This document shows positions 33,039 through 40,971 of a stretch of 64,000 bases of DNA, piece after piece. The first letter of the stretch is position 1. Each line of letters starts with the position of its first letter. The notes under the pieces were generated by a model. That model made no database searches. It was not told the DNA's origin and was given only the letters and a program-made list of their open reading frames with translations. The stretch is from Streptomyces sp. NBC_01460. Lineage in GTDB: Bacteria; Actinomycetota; Actinomycetes; Streptomycetales; Streptomycetaceae. The stretch spans positions 4,712,001 to 4,776,000 of the forward strand of contig NZ_CP109473.1 of assembly GCF_036227405.1 (NCBI RefSeq), given 5' to 3'. Position numbers and translations under genes: made by a program.

Positions 33039-33953
33039 ATGGCAGGCGCACTGGACGGAAAGGTCGCCCTCGTCGCGGGGGCGACGCGAGGAGCCGGCCG
33101 GGGGATCGCCGTCGAGCTCGGCGCCGCCGGGGCCACCGTCTACGTCACCGGACGCAGCACCCGGACCCAGCGGTCGGAGTACGACCGCCCCGAGACCATC
33201 GAGGACACGGCCGACCTGGTGACCGGGGCGGGCGGCCACGGCATCGCCGCCCCCACCGACCACCTGGTCCCCTCGCAGGTCCGCGCCCTGGTGGACCGCG
33301 TCGCGGCCGAACAGGGCCGGCTGGACGTGCTGGTCAACGACATCTGGGGCGGTGAGCACCTCTTCGCGTGGGACACCCCCGTGTGGGAACACGACCTGGA
33401 GAAGGGGCTGCGACTTCTGCGGCTGGCCGTGGAGACGCACGCGATCACCAGCCACCACGCGCTCCCCCTCCTGCTGCGTGGCACGGGCGGGCTGGTCGTC
33501 GAGATGACCGACGGGACCGCCGCGTACAACCGGGACACCTACCGGAACTCCTTCTTCTACGACCTCGCCAAGACGGCCGTGCTCCGCATGGGCTTCTCCC
33601 TGGGCCACGAACTGGGCCCGCGCGGCGCGACGGCGGTGGCGCTGACCCCGGGATGGATGCGCTCGGAGATCATGCTCGACGCCTTCGAGGTGACCGAGGA
33701 GACCTGGCATGACGCCCTCGACCGGGTGCCGCACTTCTGCATCTCCGAGACGCCGTCCTACACGGGGCGGGCCGTCGTCGCGCTGGCCACCGATCCCGGG
33801 GTGAGCCGGTGGAACGGGCAGTCGCTGTCCAGCGGCGGGCTGGCGCGGGAGTACGGGTTCACCGACCTCGACGGCAGCCGGCCGGACGCCTGGCGCTACC
33901 TCACCGAGGTCCAGGACGTCGGCGGCCCCGCCGACGCGACCGGCTACCGCTGA
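33039..33953 (+). CDS. Short-chain dehydrogenase/reductase
   Basis: 304 residues. The Rossmann motif GATRGAGRGIAVELG starts at about residue 14, with TGRSTR suggesting NADP(H) preference. The active site is unusual: the usual YxxxK appears as FFYDLAKTAVLR, with Tyr and Lys four apart, and the catalytic Ser region reads VEMTDGTAAYN. RLDVLVNDIWGGE replaces the common NNAG-type motif. This is a longer SDR subgroup with an oxidoreductase activity of unknown substrate. The start is secure: AGGAGG lies eight bases before ATG 33039. A gene remnant begins directly after its stop in the same frame. Confidence 0.88.
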   Translation: MAGALDGKVALVAGATRGAGRGIAVELGAAGATVYVTGRSTRTQRSEYDRPETIEDTADLVTGAGGHGIAAPTDHLVPSQVRALVDRVAAEQGRLDVLVNDIWGGEHLFAWDTPVWEHDLEKGLRLLRLAVETHAITSHHALPLLLRGTGGLVVEMTDGTAAYNRDTYRNSFFYDLAKTAVLRMGFSLGHELGPRGATAVALTPGWMRSEIMLDAFEVTEETWHDALDRVPHFCISETPSYTGRAVVALATDPGVSRWNGQSLSSGGLAREYGFTDLDGSRPDAWRYLTEVQDVGGPADATGYR

Positions 33954-34136
33954 GCGGTCCGGTCCGGGGACATCGCGCCCGGCGAGCGCACCGGACGCTT
34001 CCGGACCGGGGGTGACCAGCACGTCCTGGATGCCGACGGACGCAGTCGCATTTCCGCCGAGGACGCCGCCGTCGCCCTGATCGACGAGGTCGAGCTGCCG
34101 CGTTTCGTCCAGCGCCGATTCACGATCGGCTATTGA
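33954..34136 (+). pseudogene. 3' remnant of an NAD(P)-binding oxidoreductase gene
   Basis: Immediately after the SDR stop, in the same frame, about 60 codons read like the C-terminus of an atypical SDR of the NAD(P)H-binding type: [20 protein letters not shown], then [18 protein letters not shown] and VQRRFTIGY before TGA 34134. Codon use is normal high-GC coding. There is no start or N-terminal Rossmann fold, so this is the tail of a lost gene. Readthrough of the SDR stop would fuse it, but the usual reading is decay. Confidence 0.65.
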
Positions 34137-34197
34137 GGGCCGCGGCCGACGCTCCCCCCAGGGAGTGCCGGACCGTCCAGCACTCCCCGGCCCTGAC

Positions 34198-34311
34198 CTA
34201 CGTCGCGTGGAAGATGGCATCCGCGTCCGCCTGGTCGGTCTTCTCGGGGCTGACGTCGAACGAGAAGCCGCCTGGCCAGGTCCGTGCGCGGGCTGTGAGG
34301 ACGGGCAGAGA
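34198..34311 (-). pseudogene. Possible gene-end fragment
   Basis: On the minus strand a coding-like stretch reads GSLPVLTARARTWPGGFSFD and continues VSPEKTDQADADAIFHAT to a TAG at 34198-34200. Third positions are strongly G/C as in real genes. It has no start of its own and runs into the stop of the next gene in another frame. It may be the displaced tail of a deleted gene or a frameshifted extension of the neighbour. The rest of 34137-34313 shows no feature. Confidence 0.3.
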
Positions 34312-34313
34312 GC

Positions 34314-34880
34314 CTACGGCCTCCGTTCCCGGGCGAGGGCCCCGCGCATCTCCACCTCGGCGGCGGTCACCGGCGCCTGGATCCTGTACACGTCACCGAC
34401 GGGCGGGTCTCCCGGGGTGCCGCCGGCGCCCCGGACGGCGACGAAGGAGACGGCCGTCCGCGAGCCGGGCTGCCAGAACGTGCGGTAGGAGGGCCCGTTG
34501 GCCGGACTCTCCGGGATCTCCACCAGGGGGACGCCGCGCCGGTCCAGGAGGCGCTGGAGCTTCTCGAACCGCAGCCGGGGTGCGAAGCGCCCGTAGCGGG
34601 CACGGAGCACCTCGCCCGGAAGTGCGCGGTCGCGGCGGGCGAGCCGGTGCACCTGGAGGCTGAAGTGGTGCCCCGACCAGGGGGCGCCGCCGCGGTCGCG
34701 GTGGAAGTGGAACTCGGCCAGGCCGTAGTCGCGCACCAGGGTCCGCCTGCCGAAGGCGTTCTCGGCGAAGTCCGTCCCCATGACGGCGGCGACCCGGTCG
34801 GGGGAGTCGGCCGGCCGGAGGCCCAGGACGGTGCCGGTGGTGACGGTGTGGACGTAGAAGGCCAGGGAGTACGGAGTCAC
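34314..34880 (-). CDS. Conserved hypothetical protein, possibly immunity-like
   Basis: 188 residues from GTG 34880, with GAGGAA seven bases upstream. The N-terminal part (MTPYSLAFYVHTVTTGTVLG, RVAAVMGTDFAENAFGRRTL, RDYGLAEFHFHRDR) reads as alternating beta strands and resembles small Streptomyces proteins found near polymorphic toxins, though I see no toxin here. The C-terminal part ends in an acidic/basic helix. No catalytic motif is evident. It borders a patch of gene remnants, so it may belong to an accessory segment. Function is unknown. Confidence 0.7.
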   Translation of the reverse strand: MTPYSLAFYVHTVTTGTVLGLRPADSPDRVAAVMGTDFAENAFGRRTLVRDYGLAEFHFHRDRGGAPWSGHHFSLQVHRLARRDRALPGEVLRARYGRFAPRLRFEKLQRLLDRRGVPLVEIPESPANGPSYRTFWQPGSRTAVSFVAVRGAGGTPGDPPVGDVYRIQAPVTAAEVEMRGALARERRP

Positions 34881-34990
34881 TTCTCATTCCTCGGCAGGGG
34901 AGGGGCTGCTGCGGCGAGTCTGCCCGCCGGGCGGCGGCCCGGCCCCCGGGGGCGGCCGCGGCGCATCCGCCCGCCGGGACACTCGGCACA

Positions 34991-35617
34991 ATGGACCCCA
35001 TGCCCTCACCCACCCTGACGGTCGGATTCGACCTCGACATGACCCTCATCGACTCCCGGCCCGGTATCAAGGCCGTCTACGAGGCGCTGGCAGCCGAGAC
35101 GGGTGTGTACATAGACACCGACCTGGTCGTCAGCCGGCTCGGCCCGCCGCTCGCGGAGGAGATGTCCCACTGGTTCCCCGCCGACGCGATCGCGGCGGCC
35201 GCCGACCGGTTCCGCGCGATCTACCCGGACCGGGCGATCGTGCCGACGACGGCGATGCCCGGCGCCCGGGAGGCCGTCGAGGCCGTCCAGGCGCTCGGCG
35301 GGCAGGCGATGGTCGTCACCGCCAAGTACGAGCCGAACGCCAAGCTGCACCTCACCCATCTCGGCATCCCCGCGGACACGGTGATCGGCGGACTCTGGGC
35401 CGAGGGCAAGGCGGAGGCGCTCCTGGAGCACGGGGCGCGGATCTACGTCGGCGACCACACCGGCGACGTACGGGGGGCGCGCGCGGCGGGTGCCCTGTCG
35501 GTCGGTGTCACGACCGGCCCGTGCGACGAGGAGGAGCTGCGGGCGGCGGGCGCCGACGTGATCCTGCCGGACCTCACCGCCTTCCCCGCCTGGCTGCGGA
35601 GCTTCACGGCGGTGTGA
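34991..35617 (+). CDS. HAD-superfamily phosphatase
   Basis: 208 residues. HAD motif I is GFDLDMTLIDS, motif II lies near MVVTAKYEPNAKL, and motif IV is IYVGDHTGDVRGARAAG. The helical cap between motifs I and II resembles phosphoglycolate phosphatase types. It probably dephosphorylates a small metabolite. ATG 34991 and ATG 35000 are three codons apart; neither has a strong ribosome site. It is monocistronic; a 14-base tandem repeat follows its stop. Confidence 0.88.
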   Translation: MDPMPSPTLTVGFDLDMTLIDSRPGIKAVYEALAAETGVYIDTDLVVSRLGPPLAEEMSHWFPADAIAAAADRFRAIYPDRAIVPTTAMPGAREAVEAVQALGGQAMVVTAKYEPNAKLHLTHLGIPADTVIGGLWAEGKAEALLEHGARIYVGDHTGDVRGARAAGALSVGVTTGPCDEEELRAAGADVILPDLTAFPAWLRSFTAV

Positions 35618-35632
35618 CCCGCCGGACGGCAC

Positions 35633-35702
35633 CCCCGGCGCCCGACCCCCGGCGCCCGACACCCGGCGCCCGACACCCGGCGCCCGACGCCCGGCACCCG
35701 GC
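35633..35702 (+). repeat. 14-base tandem repeats between the HAD and aspT genes
   Basis: Four consecutive copies of a 14-base unit (core CCCGGCGCCCGAC) at 35633-35646, 35647-35660, 35661-35674 and 35675-35688 differ only in the first base, and one degenerate copy follows. The unit contains GGCGCC, so each copy can form a small hairpin. There are no spacers, so this is not a CRISPR. Confidence 0.85.
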
Positions 35703-35748
35703 GCCGTCGCGGGTGCCGTCCTTCAGCACTGCTGTTAATTTCACCCCT

Positions 35749-35787
35749 ATGTCTCTTTACTGTCGTTATTGCCCGATCGGCGGGTGA
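35749..35787 (+). CDS. 12-codon leader peptide before aspT
   Basis: ATG 35749 opens a 12-codon frame, MSLYCRYCPIGG, ending seven bases before the aspT GTG. It follows a locally AT-rich promoter-like stretch (TTAATT at 35735-35740), and no ribosome site precedes it, so it could be the leaderless first frame of the transcript. The Cys and Tyr codons and tight spacing suggest coupling or attenuation. It is hypothetical. Confidence 0.35.
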   Translation: MSLYCRYCPIGG

Positions 35788-35793
35788 GGCAGG

Positions 35794-37470
35794 GTGGGTG
35801 TTCTCCGCGACAATCCCGCCCTCTCGCTCTTCCTCTGCCTGGCCGCCGGTTACCTCGTCGGCAAACTCCGGGTGGGGCCCATCACGCTCGGCGGCATCTG
35901 CGGGACGCTGATCGTCTCGCTGCTCCTGGGCACCCAGCACATCAGCGTCGACGACGACGTCAAGACCGTCTTCTTCGCCCTGTTCATCTTCTCGCTGGGC
36001 TACATGGCCGGCCCCCAGTTCTTCGCCAACCTCAACCGCAGCAGTCTGCGCTTCTTCGCGCTCTGCCTGATCGAGCTGGTCTGCGTCCTCGGCATCGCCT
36101 ACGGACTGGCCGAGGCCTTCGACCTGGACGTGGGGACCGCCGCCGGGATCCTGGCGGGGGCGGCCACCGAGTCCGCCGTCGTGGGCACGGCCACGGAGGC
36201 CATCGGCAAGCTCAGCGACCTGACGTCCGACCAGATCACCCAGTACCAGGGGCACGTGGCCACCGCGTACACGGTCTGCTACCTGTTCGGCCTGATCACC
36301 ATCGTGCTCTACACCAGCCAGATCATGCCGATGCTGCTCCGCATCGACCTCGCGACCGCCTCGCGGCAGCTGTGGGAGAAGATGCGCGGCGGCGGGGGCG
36401 GCCTGGAGTCCGACGAGCGCGAGGCACTGCCCGGCATGGTCGGCCGCACCTACCTGGTGACCCTGGCCGACGGCCGGACCGTCGGTGATCTCGAGCGTGC
36501 GTTCGGCGGCCGGATCACGGTCGAGGGGGTCAAGCGCGGCAGCAGGCTGCTCTCCCCGGACGCGGGTCTGGAGCTGACGCTCAGCGACCTGGTCCAGGTC
36601 GTCGGCATCCGGTCGGCGATCATCGAGGCGGGCCGGGAGATCGGCCCCGAGACGCCCGCCGTACCGGGCCTCGACACCCCGCTGGCCACCAGTCAGGTCG
36701 CCGTCACCGACAAGGAGACGGTCGGCGCGAGCATCGAACGGCTGGAGAAGCGCCACCCGGAGTTCCGCAAGGACGGCGTCTACATCACCGACGTCCTGCG
36801 CAACGACCAGCACCTGCCCGCGAGCGCGGAGACGACGCTGGCCCGGGGCGACGTGCTCACCCTGGTCGGGGCCCGGGGCGGGCTGAACCGGCTGGTGGCG
36901 AAGCTCGGCGCGGTGGTGAAGAACGACTCCACCGACTTCATCTACCTGGGGTTCGGCATCGTCGCTGGCTCCCTGCTCGGCCAGATCGTGGTCAAGGCCG
37001 GGGACGTCCCGCTGTCGCTCGGCACCGGTGGCGGCTGTCTGATCTCCGGACTGGTCTTCGGCTGGTTCCGCTCCCGCAGCCAGACCTTCGGCGCGTTCCC
37101 GCCGCAGGCCGCGAGCACCTTGAAGGACATGGGCCTGGCCGTCTTCATCGCCTGCACCGGGCTGGCCGCCGGGCCCCAGGCCTGGCCGCTGCTCAAGGAG
37201 TACGGGGCGCTGCTGCCGGTCGCCGGCATCGCCATGGTCCTGATCCCGGCGACGATCTCACTGATCGTCGGGCGCAAGCTGCTGAAGATCGAGAAGCCGC
37301 TCCTGATCGGTGCCATCGCCGGGCAGCAGTGCTCCACCCCGGCGATCACCTCCATCACCCAGGTGGCCCAGAGCTCCGTACCGCTCCTCGGCTACACGAT
37401 CACCTACACGCTCTCCAACTTCCTGCTGCCGCTGACCGGACCCATCCTCGTCGGAGTGCTGGGGGCCTGA
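35794..37470 (+). CDS. aspT: AspT/YidE-type transporter, probable aspartate:alanine exchanger
   Basis: 558 residues. The AspT-family layout is visible: about five N-terminal membrane helices (LSLFLCLAAGYLVGKLRVGP, FFALFIFSLGYMAGPQFF), two cytoplasmic TrkA-C-like domains (about 205-380), then a second membrane half with LGTGGGCLISGLVFGWFRSR and IAGQQCSTPAITSI. The paired GAATESAVVGTATEAI and QQCSTPA motifs resemble those of the family. Beside AspD it should swap L-aspartate for L-alanine, building proton-motive force. GTG 35794 follows a G-rich ribosome site and a 12-codon leader. AspD starts 110 bases downstream. Confidence 0.9.
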   Translation: MGVLRDNPALSLFLCLAAGYLVGKLRVGPITLGGICGTLIVSLLLGTQHISVDDDVKTVFFALFIFSLGYMAGPQFFANLNRSSLRFFALCLIELVCVLGIAYGLAEAFDLDVGTAAGILAGAATESAVVGTATEAIGKLSDLTSDQITQYQGHVATAYTVCYLFGLITIVLYTSQIMPMLLRIDLATASRQLWEKMRGGGGGLESDEREALPGMVGRTYLVTLADGRTVGDLERAFGGRITVEGVKRGSRLLSPDAGLELTLSDLVQVVGIRSAIIEAGREIGPETPAVPGLDTPLATSQVAVTDKETVGASIERLEKRHPEFRKDGVYITDVLRNDQHLPASAETTLARGDVLTLVGARGGLNRLVAKLGAVVKNDSTDFIYLGFGIVAGSLLGQIVVKAGDVPLSLGTGGGCLISGLVFGWFRSRSQTFGAFPPQAASTLKDMGLAVFIACTGLAAGPQAWPLLKEYGALLPVAGIAMVLIPATISLIVGRKLLKIEKPLLIGAIAGQQCSTPAITSITQVAQSSVPLLGYTITYTLSNFLLPLTGPILVGVLGA

Positions 37471-37580
37471 CACCACGGCGGCGAGCGGAGCCGGCCACGG
37501 GACCCCGGACGGTGCGGGGCGCCGTGACCGTCCTCCTCGACCACTGACCTGACACGACCTGCACGGGAGCGGACACCACC

Positions 37581-39227
37581 ATGCCGAAGACGAGACTCAG
37601 CCGGGAAGAGATCCGGTCCTTCGCCCAGCTCTCCCCCTTCGAGCTGAAGGACAAGTTCATCCAGATCGCGACGGAGGCGCAGAGCGACAAGGCCGGTCAG
37701 AAGGGCATGGCCGCCCAGGCGATGCTCAACGCGGGCCGGGGCAATCCGAACTGGGTGGCCACCGGACCCCGTGAGGCGTACCACGCGCTCGGCTACTTCG
37801 CGATCAGCGAGTCCAGGCGGGTGTGGACGGCCGACAACCTGGGCGGCATGCCCGAGGAGTCGGGCTGCGCCGCGCGCTTCGAGCGCTTCGTCCGCGCGAA
37901 CCCCGGTCTGCCCGGCATCGAGCTGCTCAAGGCGTGCGTCGACCTCGCGGTGAAGCGTTTCGGCTTCGTGCCCGACGCCTTCGTGCACGAGCTGGCCGAC
38001 TCCTCCATCGGGGACAACTACCCGGTGCCGGACCGCATCCTGCGCCACACCGAGCAGATCGTGCGCGGTTATCTGGCGGACGAGATGTGCGACCACCGGC
38101 CGCCCGAGGGGCAGACGATGAGCCTGTTCGCCACCGAGGGCGGCACGGCGGCCATGTGCTACATCTTCGACTCCCTGATGAAGAACGGGATCCTGGAGAA
38201 GGGCGACCGGATCGCCCTGATGGTCCCGGTGTTCACCCCGTACCTGGAGATCCCGGAGCTGGACACCTACGGCTTCGACGTGGTGCTGGTGGAGGCCAGC
38301 CTCTTCACCGAGACCGGGGTGCGCCAGTGGCGCTACCCGCCGGAGGAGATCGAGAAGCTCGCCGACCCGTCGGTGAGGATGGTCTGCTGCGTCAACCCGA
38401 GCAACCCGCCCTCACTGGCCCTCTCCACCCGGGTCTCCGAGCAGATCGTCTCCCTGGTGGCCGAACGCAACCCGAATCTGATCATCGTCACCGACGACGT
38501 GTACGGGACCTTCGTGGAGGGGTTCCGCTCGCTCGCCGCCGACCTGCCGCGCAACACGCTGCTCGTCTACTCGTACTCCAAGCACTACGGCGCGACCGGC
38601 TGGCGGCTCGGGGTGATCGGGCTGCACGACGACAACGTGATCGACGGGATGCTGGCCGCGCAGTCCCCGGAGCAGAAGGCGCGGCTGGAGAAGCGGTACG
38701 GGACGCTGTCGCTGGAGCCGGGGAGGATCCGCTTCATCGACCGGCTCGTCGCGGACTCCCGGCAGGTGGCGCTGAACCACACCGCCGGGCTCTCGCTCCC
38801 GCAGCAGGTGATGATGGCGCTGTTCTCCCTCTTCGACATGCTGGACGAGGGCCAGGAGTACAAGCACCGGATTCGCGCCATTGTCCGGCAGCGGCTCGAC
38901 CTCCTCCTGGAGGGCGTCCACATGAAGATCTCGGAGGACCCGAAGCGGGCCGCGTACTACATCGAGCTGGATCTGCTGGCGGAGGCCGAACGCGTCCACG
39001 GCAAGGAGTTCGCCGACTTCCTGGAGCAGAACTACGAGCCCGTCGACCCGCTCTTCCGGCTCGCCGAGCAGACCTCCGTGGTGCTGCTCAACGGCGGAGG
39101 CTTCGACGGCCCCGAGTGGTCGGTCCGGGTCTCGCTCGCCAATCTGGACGACCTCGACTACCTGAAGATCGGCCACCACCTGCGCGTCATCTTCGACGAC
39201 TACGCGCAGGAGTGGCGTTCCGCGTAG
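37581..39227 (+). CDS. aspD: Bifunctional aspartate aminotransferase / aspartate 4-decarboxylase
   Basis: 548 residues, the usual AspD length and longer than simple aminotransferases. It is a PLP enzyme: Lys334 in YSYSKHYGATGWRLG is the Schiff-base lysine, with GRGNPNW near the N-terminus, CCVNPSNPPS, and VTDDVYGTF placing the cofactor Asp/Tyr. It converts L-aspartate to L-alanine plus CO2, consuming a proton. Together with the AspT-type exchanger upstream it forms an alanine/aspartate cycle. A 7-bp hairpin spanning the TAG stop separates it from the convergent small membrane gene. Confidence 0.93.
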   Translation: MPKTRLSREEIRSFAQLSPFELKDKFIQIATEAQSDKAGQKGMAAQAMLNAGRGNPNWVATGPREAYHALGYFAISESRRVWTADNLGGMPEESGCAARFERFVRANPGLPGIELLKACVDLAVKRFGFVPDAFVHELADSSIGDNYPVPDRILRHTEQIVRGYLADEMCDHRPPEGQTMSLFATEGGTAAMCYIFDSLMKNGILEKGDRIALMVPVFTPYLEIPELDTYGFDVVLVEASLFTETGVRQWRYPPEEIEKLADPSVRMVCCVNPSNPPSLALSTRVSEQIVSLVAERNPNLIIVTDDVYGTFVEGFRSLAADLPRNTLLVYSYSKHYGATGWRLGVIGLHDDNVIDGMLAAQSPEQKARLEKRYGTLSLEPGRIRFIDRLVADSRQVALNHTAGLSLPQQVMMALFSLFDMLDEGQEYKHRIRAIVRQRLDLLLEGVHMKISEDPKRAAYYIELDLLAEAERVHGKEFADFLEQNYEPVDPLFRLAEQTSVVLLNGGGFDGPEWSVRVSLANLDDLDYLKIGHHLRVIFDDYAQEWRSA

Positions 39228-39247
39228 CGGGCGGGGCGGGCCGCTAC
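39224..39247. terminator. Short hairpin across the aspD stop
   Basis: GTAGCGG (39224-39230) pairs with CCGCTAC (39241-39247) around a ten-base loop. The left arm contains the aspD TAG, and the right arm contains the minus-strand gene's stop at 39244. It is a weak shared terminator for convergent genes. Confidence 0.4.
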
Positions 39248-39480
39248 CTCGTCGCGGCCCGCTTCGGGGAGTTCTTCCACACGGACCGCACCACCCCGGC
39301 GGCCGCGATCAGGAAGCCCAGACCCATCAGCATGCACACCGCGTACGCGACGGACGGGAACGGGTCGGTGCCCAGGAACAGGGGGGCCACGGTGACCAGG
39401 GTGGCCAGCGCGCCGATGAAGAAGACGATCGCGCCGACCTGTACGAGCCGGTCGCCTGCGCCTGAAGGAGTAGTACTCAC
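39244..39480 (-). CDS. Small two-helix membrane protein
   Basis: 78 residues from GTG 39480. Two membrane helices (VGAIVFFIGALATLVTVAPLF and VAYAVCMLMGLGFLIAAAGV) are joined by a short loop (GTDPFPS) and followed by a basic cytoplasmic tail (KNSPKRAATR). It looks like an uncharacterised actinobacterial family. It converges on aspD with 16 bases between stops and diverges from the cold-shock gene, 165 bases away. Confidence 0.8.
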   Translation of the reverse strand: MSTTPSGAGDRLVQVGAIVFFIGALATLVTVAPLFLGTDPFPSVAYAVCMLMGLGFLIAAAGVVRSVWKNSPKRAATR

Positions 39481-39645
39481 CCGGCCAGGGTAGTTCCCCG
39501 CTCGGCGGAACCGGTCGGTGACGTCTTGTGTCCGGCCCCTGGGCCATTAGCCTGGGACACGGCGGGTCACGGACCCGCTGTACTGCTATCCGGAGCCGTT
39601 TCGCGGCTCTTCCGCACACCGACGAGTACGAGGACGAGGACAGAC

Positions 39646-40029
39646 GTGCCCACGGGTAAGGTCAAATGGTTCAATTCGGAAAAGGGCTTCGGCTTTCTTT
39701 CGCGCGACGACGGCGCCGACGTCTTCGTCCACTCCTCCGTACTCCCGGCCGGCGTCGAGGCCCTCAAGCCCGGTCAGCGCGTCGAATTCGGTGTGGTCGC
39801 GGGCCAGCGCGGTGACCAGGCCCTCTCCGTCGTGATCCTCGACCCCACCCCGTCGGTCGCCGCCGCCCAGCGGCGCAGCCCGGACGAGCTGGCCTCGATC
39901 GTGCAGGACCTGACGACGGTCCTGGAGAACATCACGCCGATGCTGGAGCGGGGCCGCTACCCCGACAAGGCAGCCGGTGCGAAGATCGCCGGTCTGCTGA
40001 GGGCGGTCGCGGACCAGCTCGACGTCTGA
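39646..40029 (+). CDS. Cold-shock-domain protein with C-terminal extension
   Basis: 127 residues from GTG 39646, with GAGGA a few bases upstream. Residues 1-65 form a classic cold-shock domain with both RNP motifs (KGFGFLSRD and DVFVHSSVL). Residues 75-127 add a helical tail (RRSPDELASIVQDLTTVLEN, YPDKAAGAKIAGLLRAVADQ) that ordinary CspA proteins (about 67 residues) lack, suggesting a protein-interaction or oligomerisation role. It binds single-stranded nucleic acid. A 9-bp hairpin follows, shared with the convergent mqnD gene. Confidence 0.9.
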   Translation: MPTGKVKWFNSEKGFGFLSRDDGADVFVHSSVLPAGVEALKPGQRVEFGVVAGQRGDQALSVVILDPTPSVAAAQRRSPDELASIVQDLTTVLENITPMLERGRYPDKAAGAKIAGLLRAVADQLDV

Positions 40030-40034
40030 CGGAC

Positions 40035-40057
40035 GGCCGGGCCCGAGCGGCCCGGCC
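40035..40057. terminator. Bidirectional hairpin between the cold-shock gene and mqnD
   Basis: GGCCGGGCC (40035-40043) pairs perfectly with GGCCCGGCC (40049-40057) around a five-base loop, six bases after the plus-strand stop and eight bases beyond the minus-strand mqnD stop at 40066. Confidence 0.7.
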
Positions 40058-40065
40058 CTCCGCTG

Positions 40066-40971
40066 TCAGCGCGCGGTGACGGACAGGGCGTCGGGGGCCA
40101 GCGCCGGTACGAGGCCCTCGGCCGCGGCCCGGGTCAGCAGGCCGCGGATCGCCGCGTAGCCGCTCTCGCCGAGGTCGGCGGTGAACTCGTTCACGTAGAG
40201 ACCGATGTGCTGGTCGGCCACGGCCGGGTCCATCTCCTGGGCGTGCTCCAGGACGTACGGACGCGACTGCTCCGGGTCGTCCCAGGCCATCCGCACCGAG
40301 GTGCGGACCGATGCCGCGAGCCGCTCCAGCGTCTCCTGGCCCAGCGAGCGCTTGGCGATGATCGCGCCGAGCGGGATAGGCAGACCGGTGGTCGACTCCC
40401 AGTGCTGCCCCATGTCGGCGAGGCTGTGCAGCCCGTAGTTCTGATAGGTGAAGCGGGCCTCGTGGATCACGAGCCCGGCGTCGACCCGGCCGTCGCGCAC
40501 CGCGGGCATGATCTCGTCGAACGGCATGACGACGATCTCGCCCACGCCGCCCGGTACGACCTCGGCCGCCCACAGCCGGAACAGCAGATAGGCCGTGGAG
40601 CGCTCGCTCGGCACGGCGACGGTCTTCCCCGTCAGGTCCGTGCCCGGCTCCTTCGTGAGGACGAGCGGCCCGCAGCCACGCCCCAGGGCGCCCCCGCACG
40701 GCAGCAGGGCGTACTCGTCGAGCACCCATGGCAGGACGGCGTAGGACACCTTCAGGACGTCGAACTCGCCGCGCTCGGCCATGCCGTTGGTGAGGTCGAT
40801 GTCGGCGAACGTGACATCGAGGGCGGGCGCGCCGGGGACACGGCCGTGGGCCCAGGCGTCGAAGACGAAGGTGTCGTTCGGGCACGGCGAGAAGGCGATC
40901 CGCAGCGCGGGGAGCGGTGCGCCGGCGGAATCGGTCGCGGTGTCAGTCACGGTGTCGGTCGAGTCGGTCAT
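40066..40971 (-). CDS. mqnD: 1,4-Dihydroxy-6-naphthoate synthase
   Basis: 301 residues. The family start FSPCPNDTFVFDAWAHGRV is present, followed by DLTNGMAERGEFDVLKVSY, KTVAVPSERSTAYLLFRL, and GLVIHEARFTYQNYGL, typical of MqnD. It converts cyclic dehypoxanthinyl futalosine to 1,4-dihydroxy-6-naphthoate in the futalosine route to menaquinone. The fold is like a periplasmic binding protein, but the enzyme is cytosolic. The start overlaps the end of mqnB by 29 bases, so the pair is tightly coupled. Other mqn genes are not in this window. Confidence 0.95.
   Translation of the reverse strand: MTDSTDTVTDTATDSAGAPLPALRIAFSPCPNDTFVFDAWAHGRVPGAPALDVTFADIDLTNGMAERGEFDVLKVSYAVLPWVLDEYALLPCGGALGRGCGPLVLTKEPGTDLTGKTVAVPSERSTAYLLFRLWAAEVVPGGVGEIVVMPFDEIMPAVRDGRVDAGLVIHEARFTYQNYGLHSLADMGQHWESTTGLPIPLGAIIAKRSLGQETLERLAASVRTSVRMAWDDPEQSRPYVLEHAQEMDPAVADQHIGLYVNEFTADLGESGYAAIRGLLTRAAAEGLVPALAPDALSVTAR

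Noticed and set aside
33039..34136. SDR and downstream fragment as one gene with a readthrough stop
   Set aside because: The fragment is in frame, but its sequence is the tail of a different NAD(P)-binding family, and the SDR already has a complete C-terminus.
35633..35702. Possible CRISPR array
   Set aside because: The 14-base units abut directly with no spacers, and no cas gene is present.
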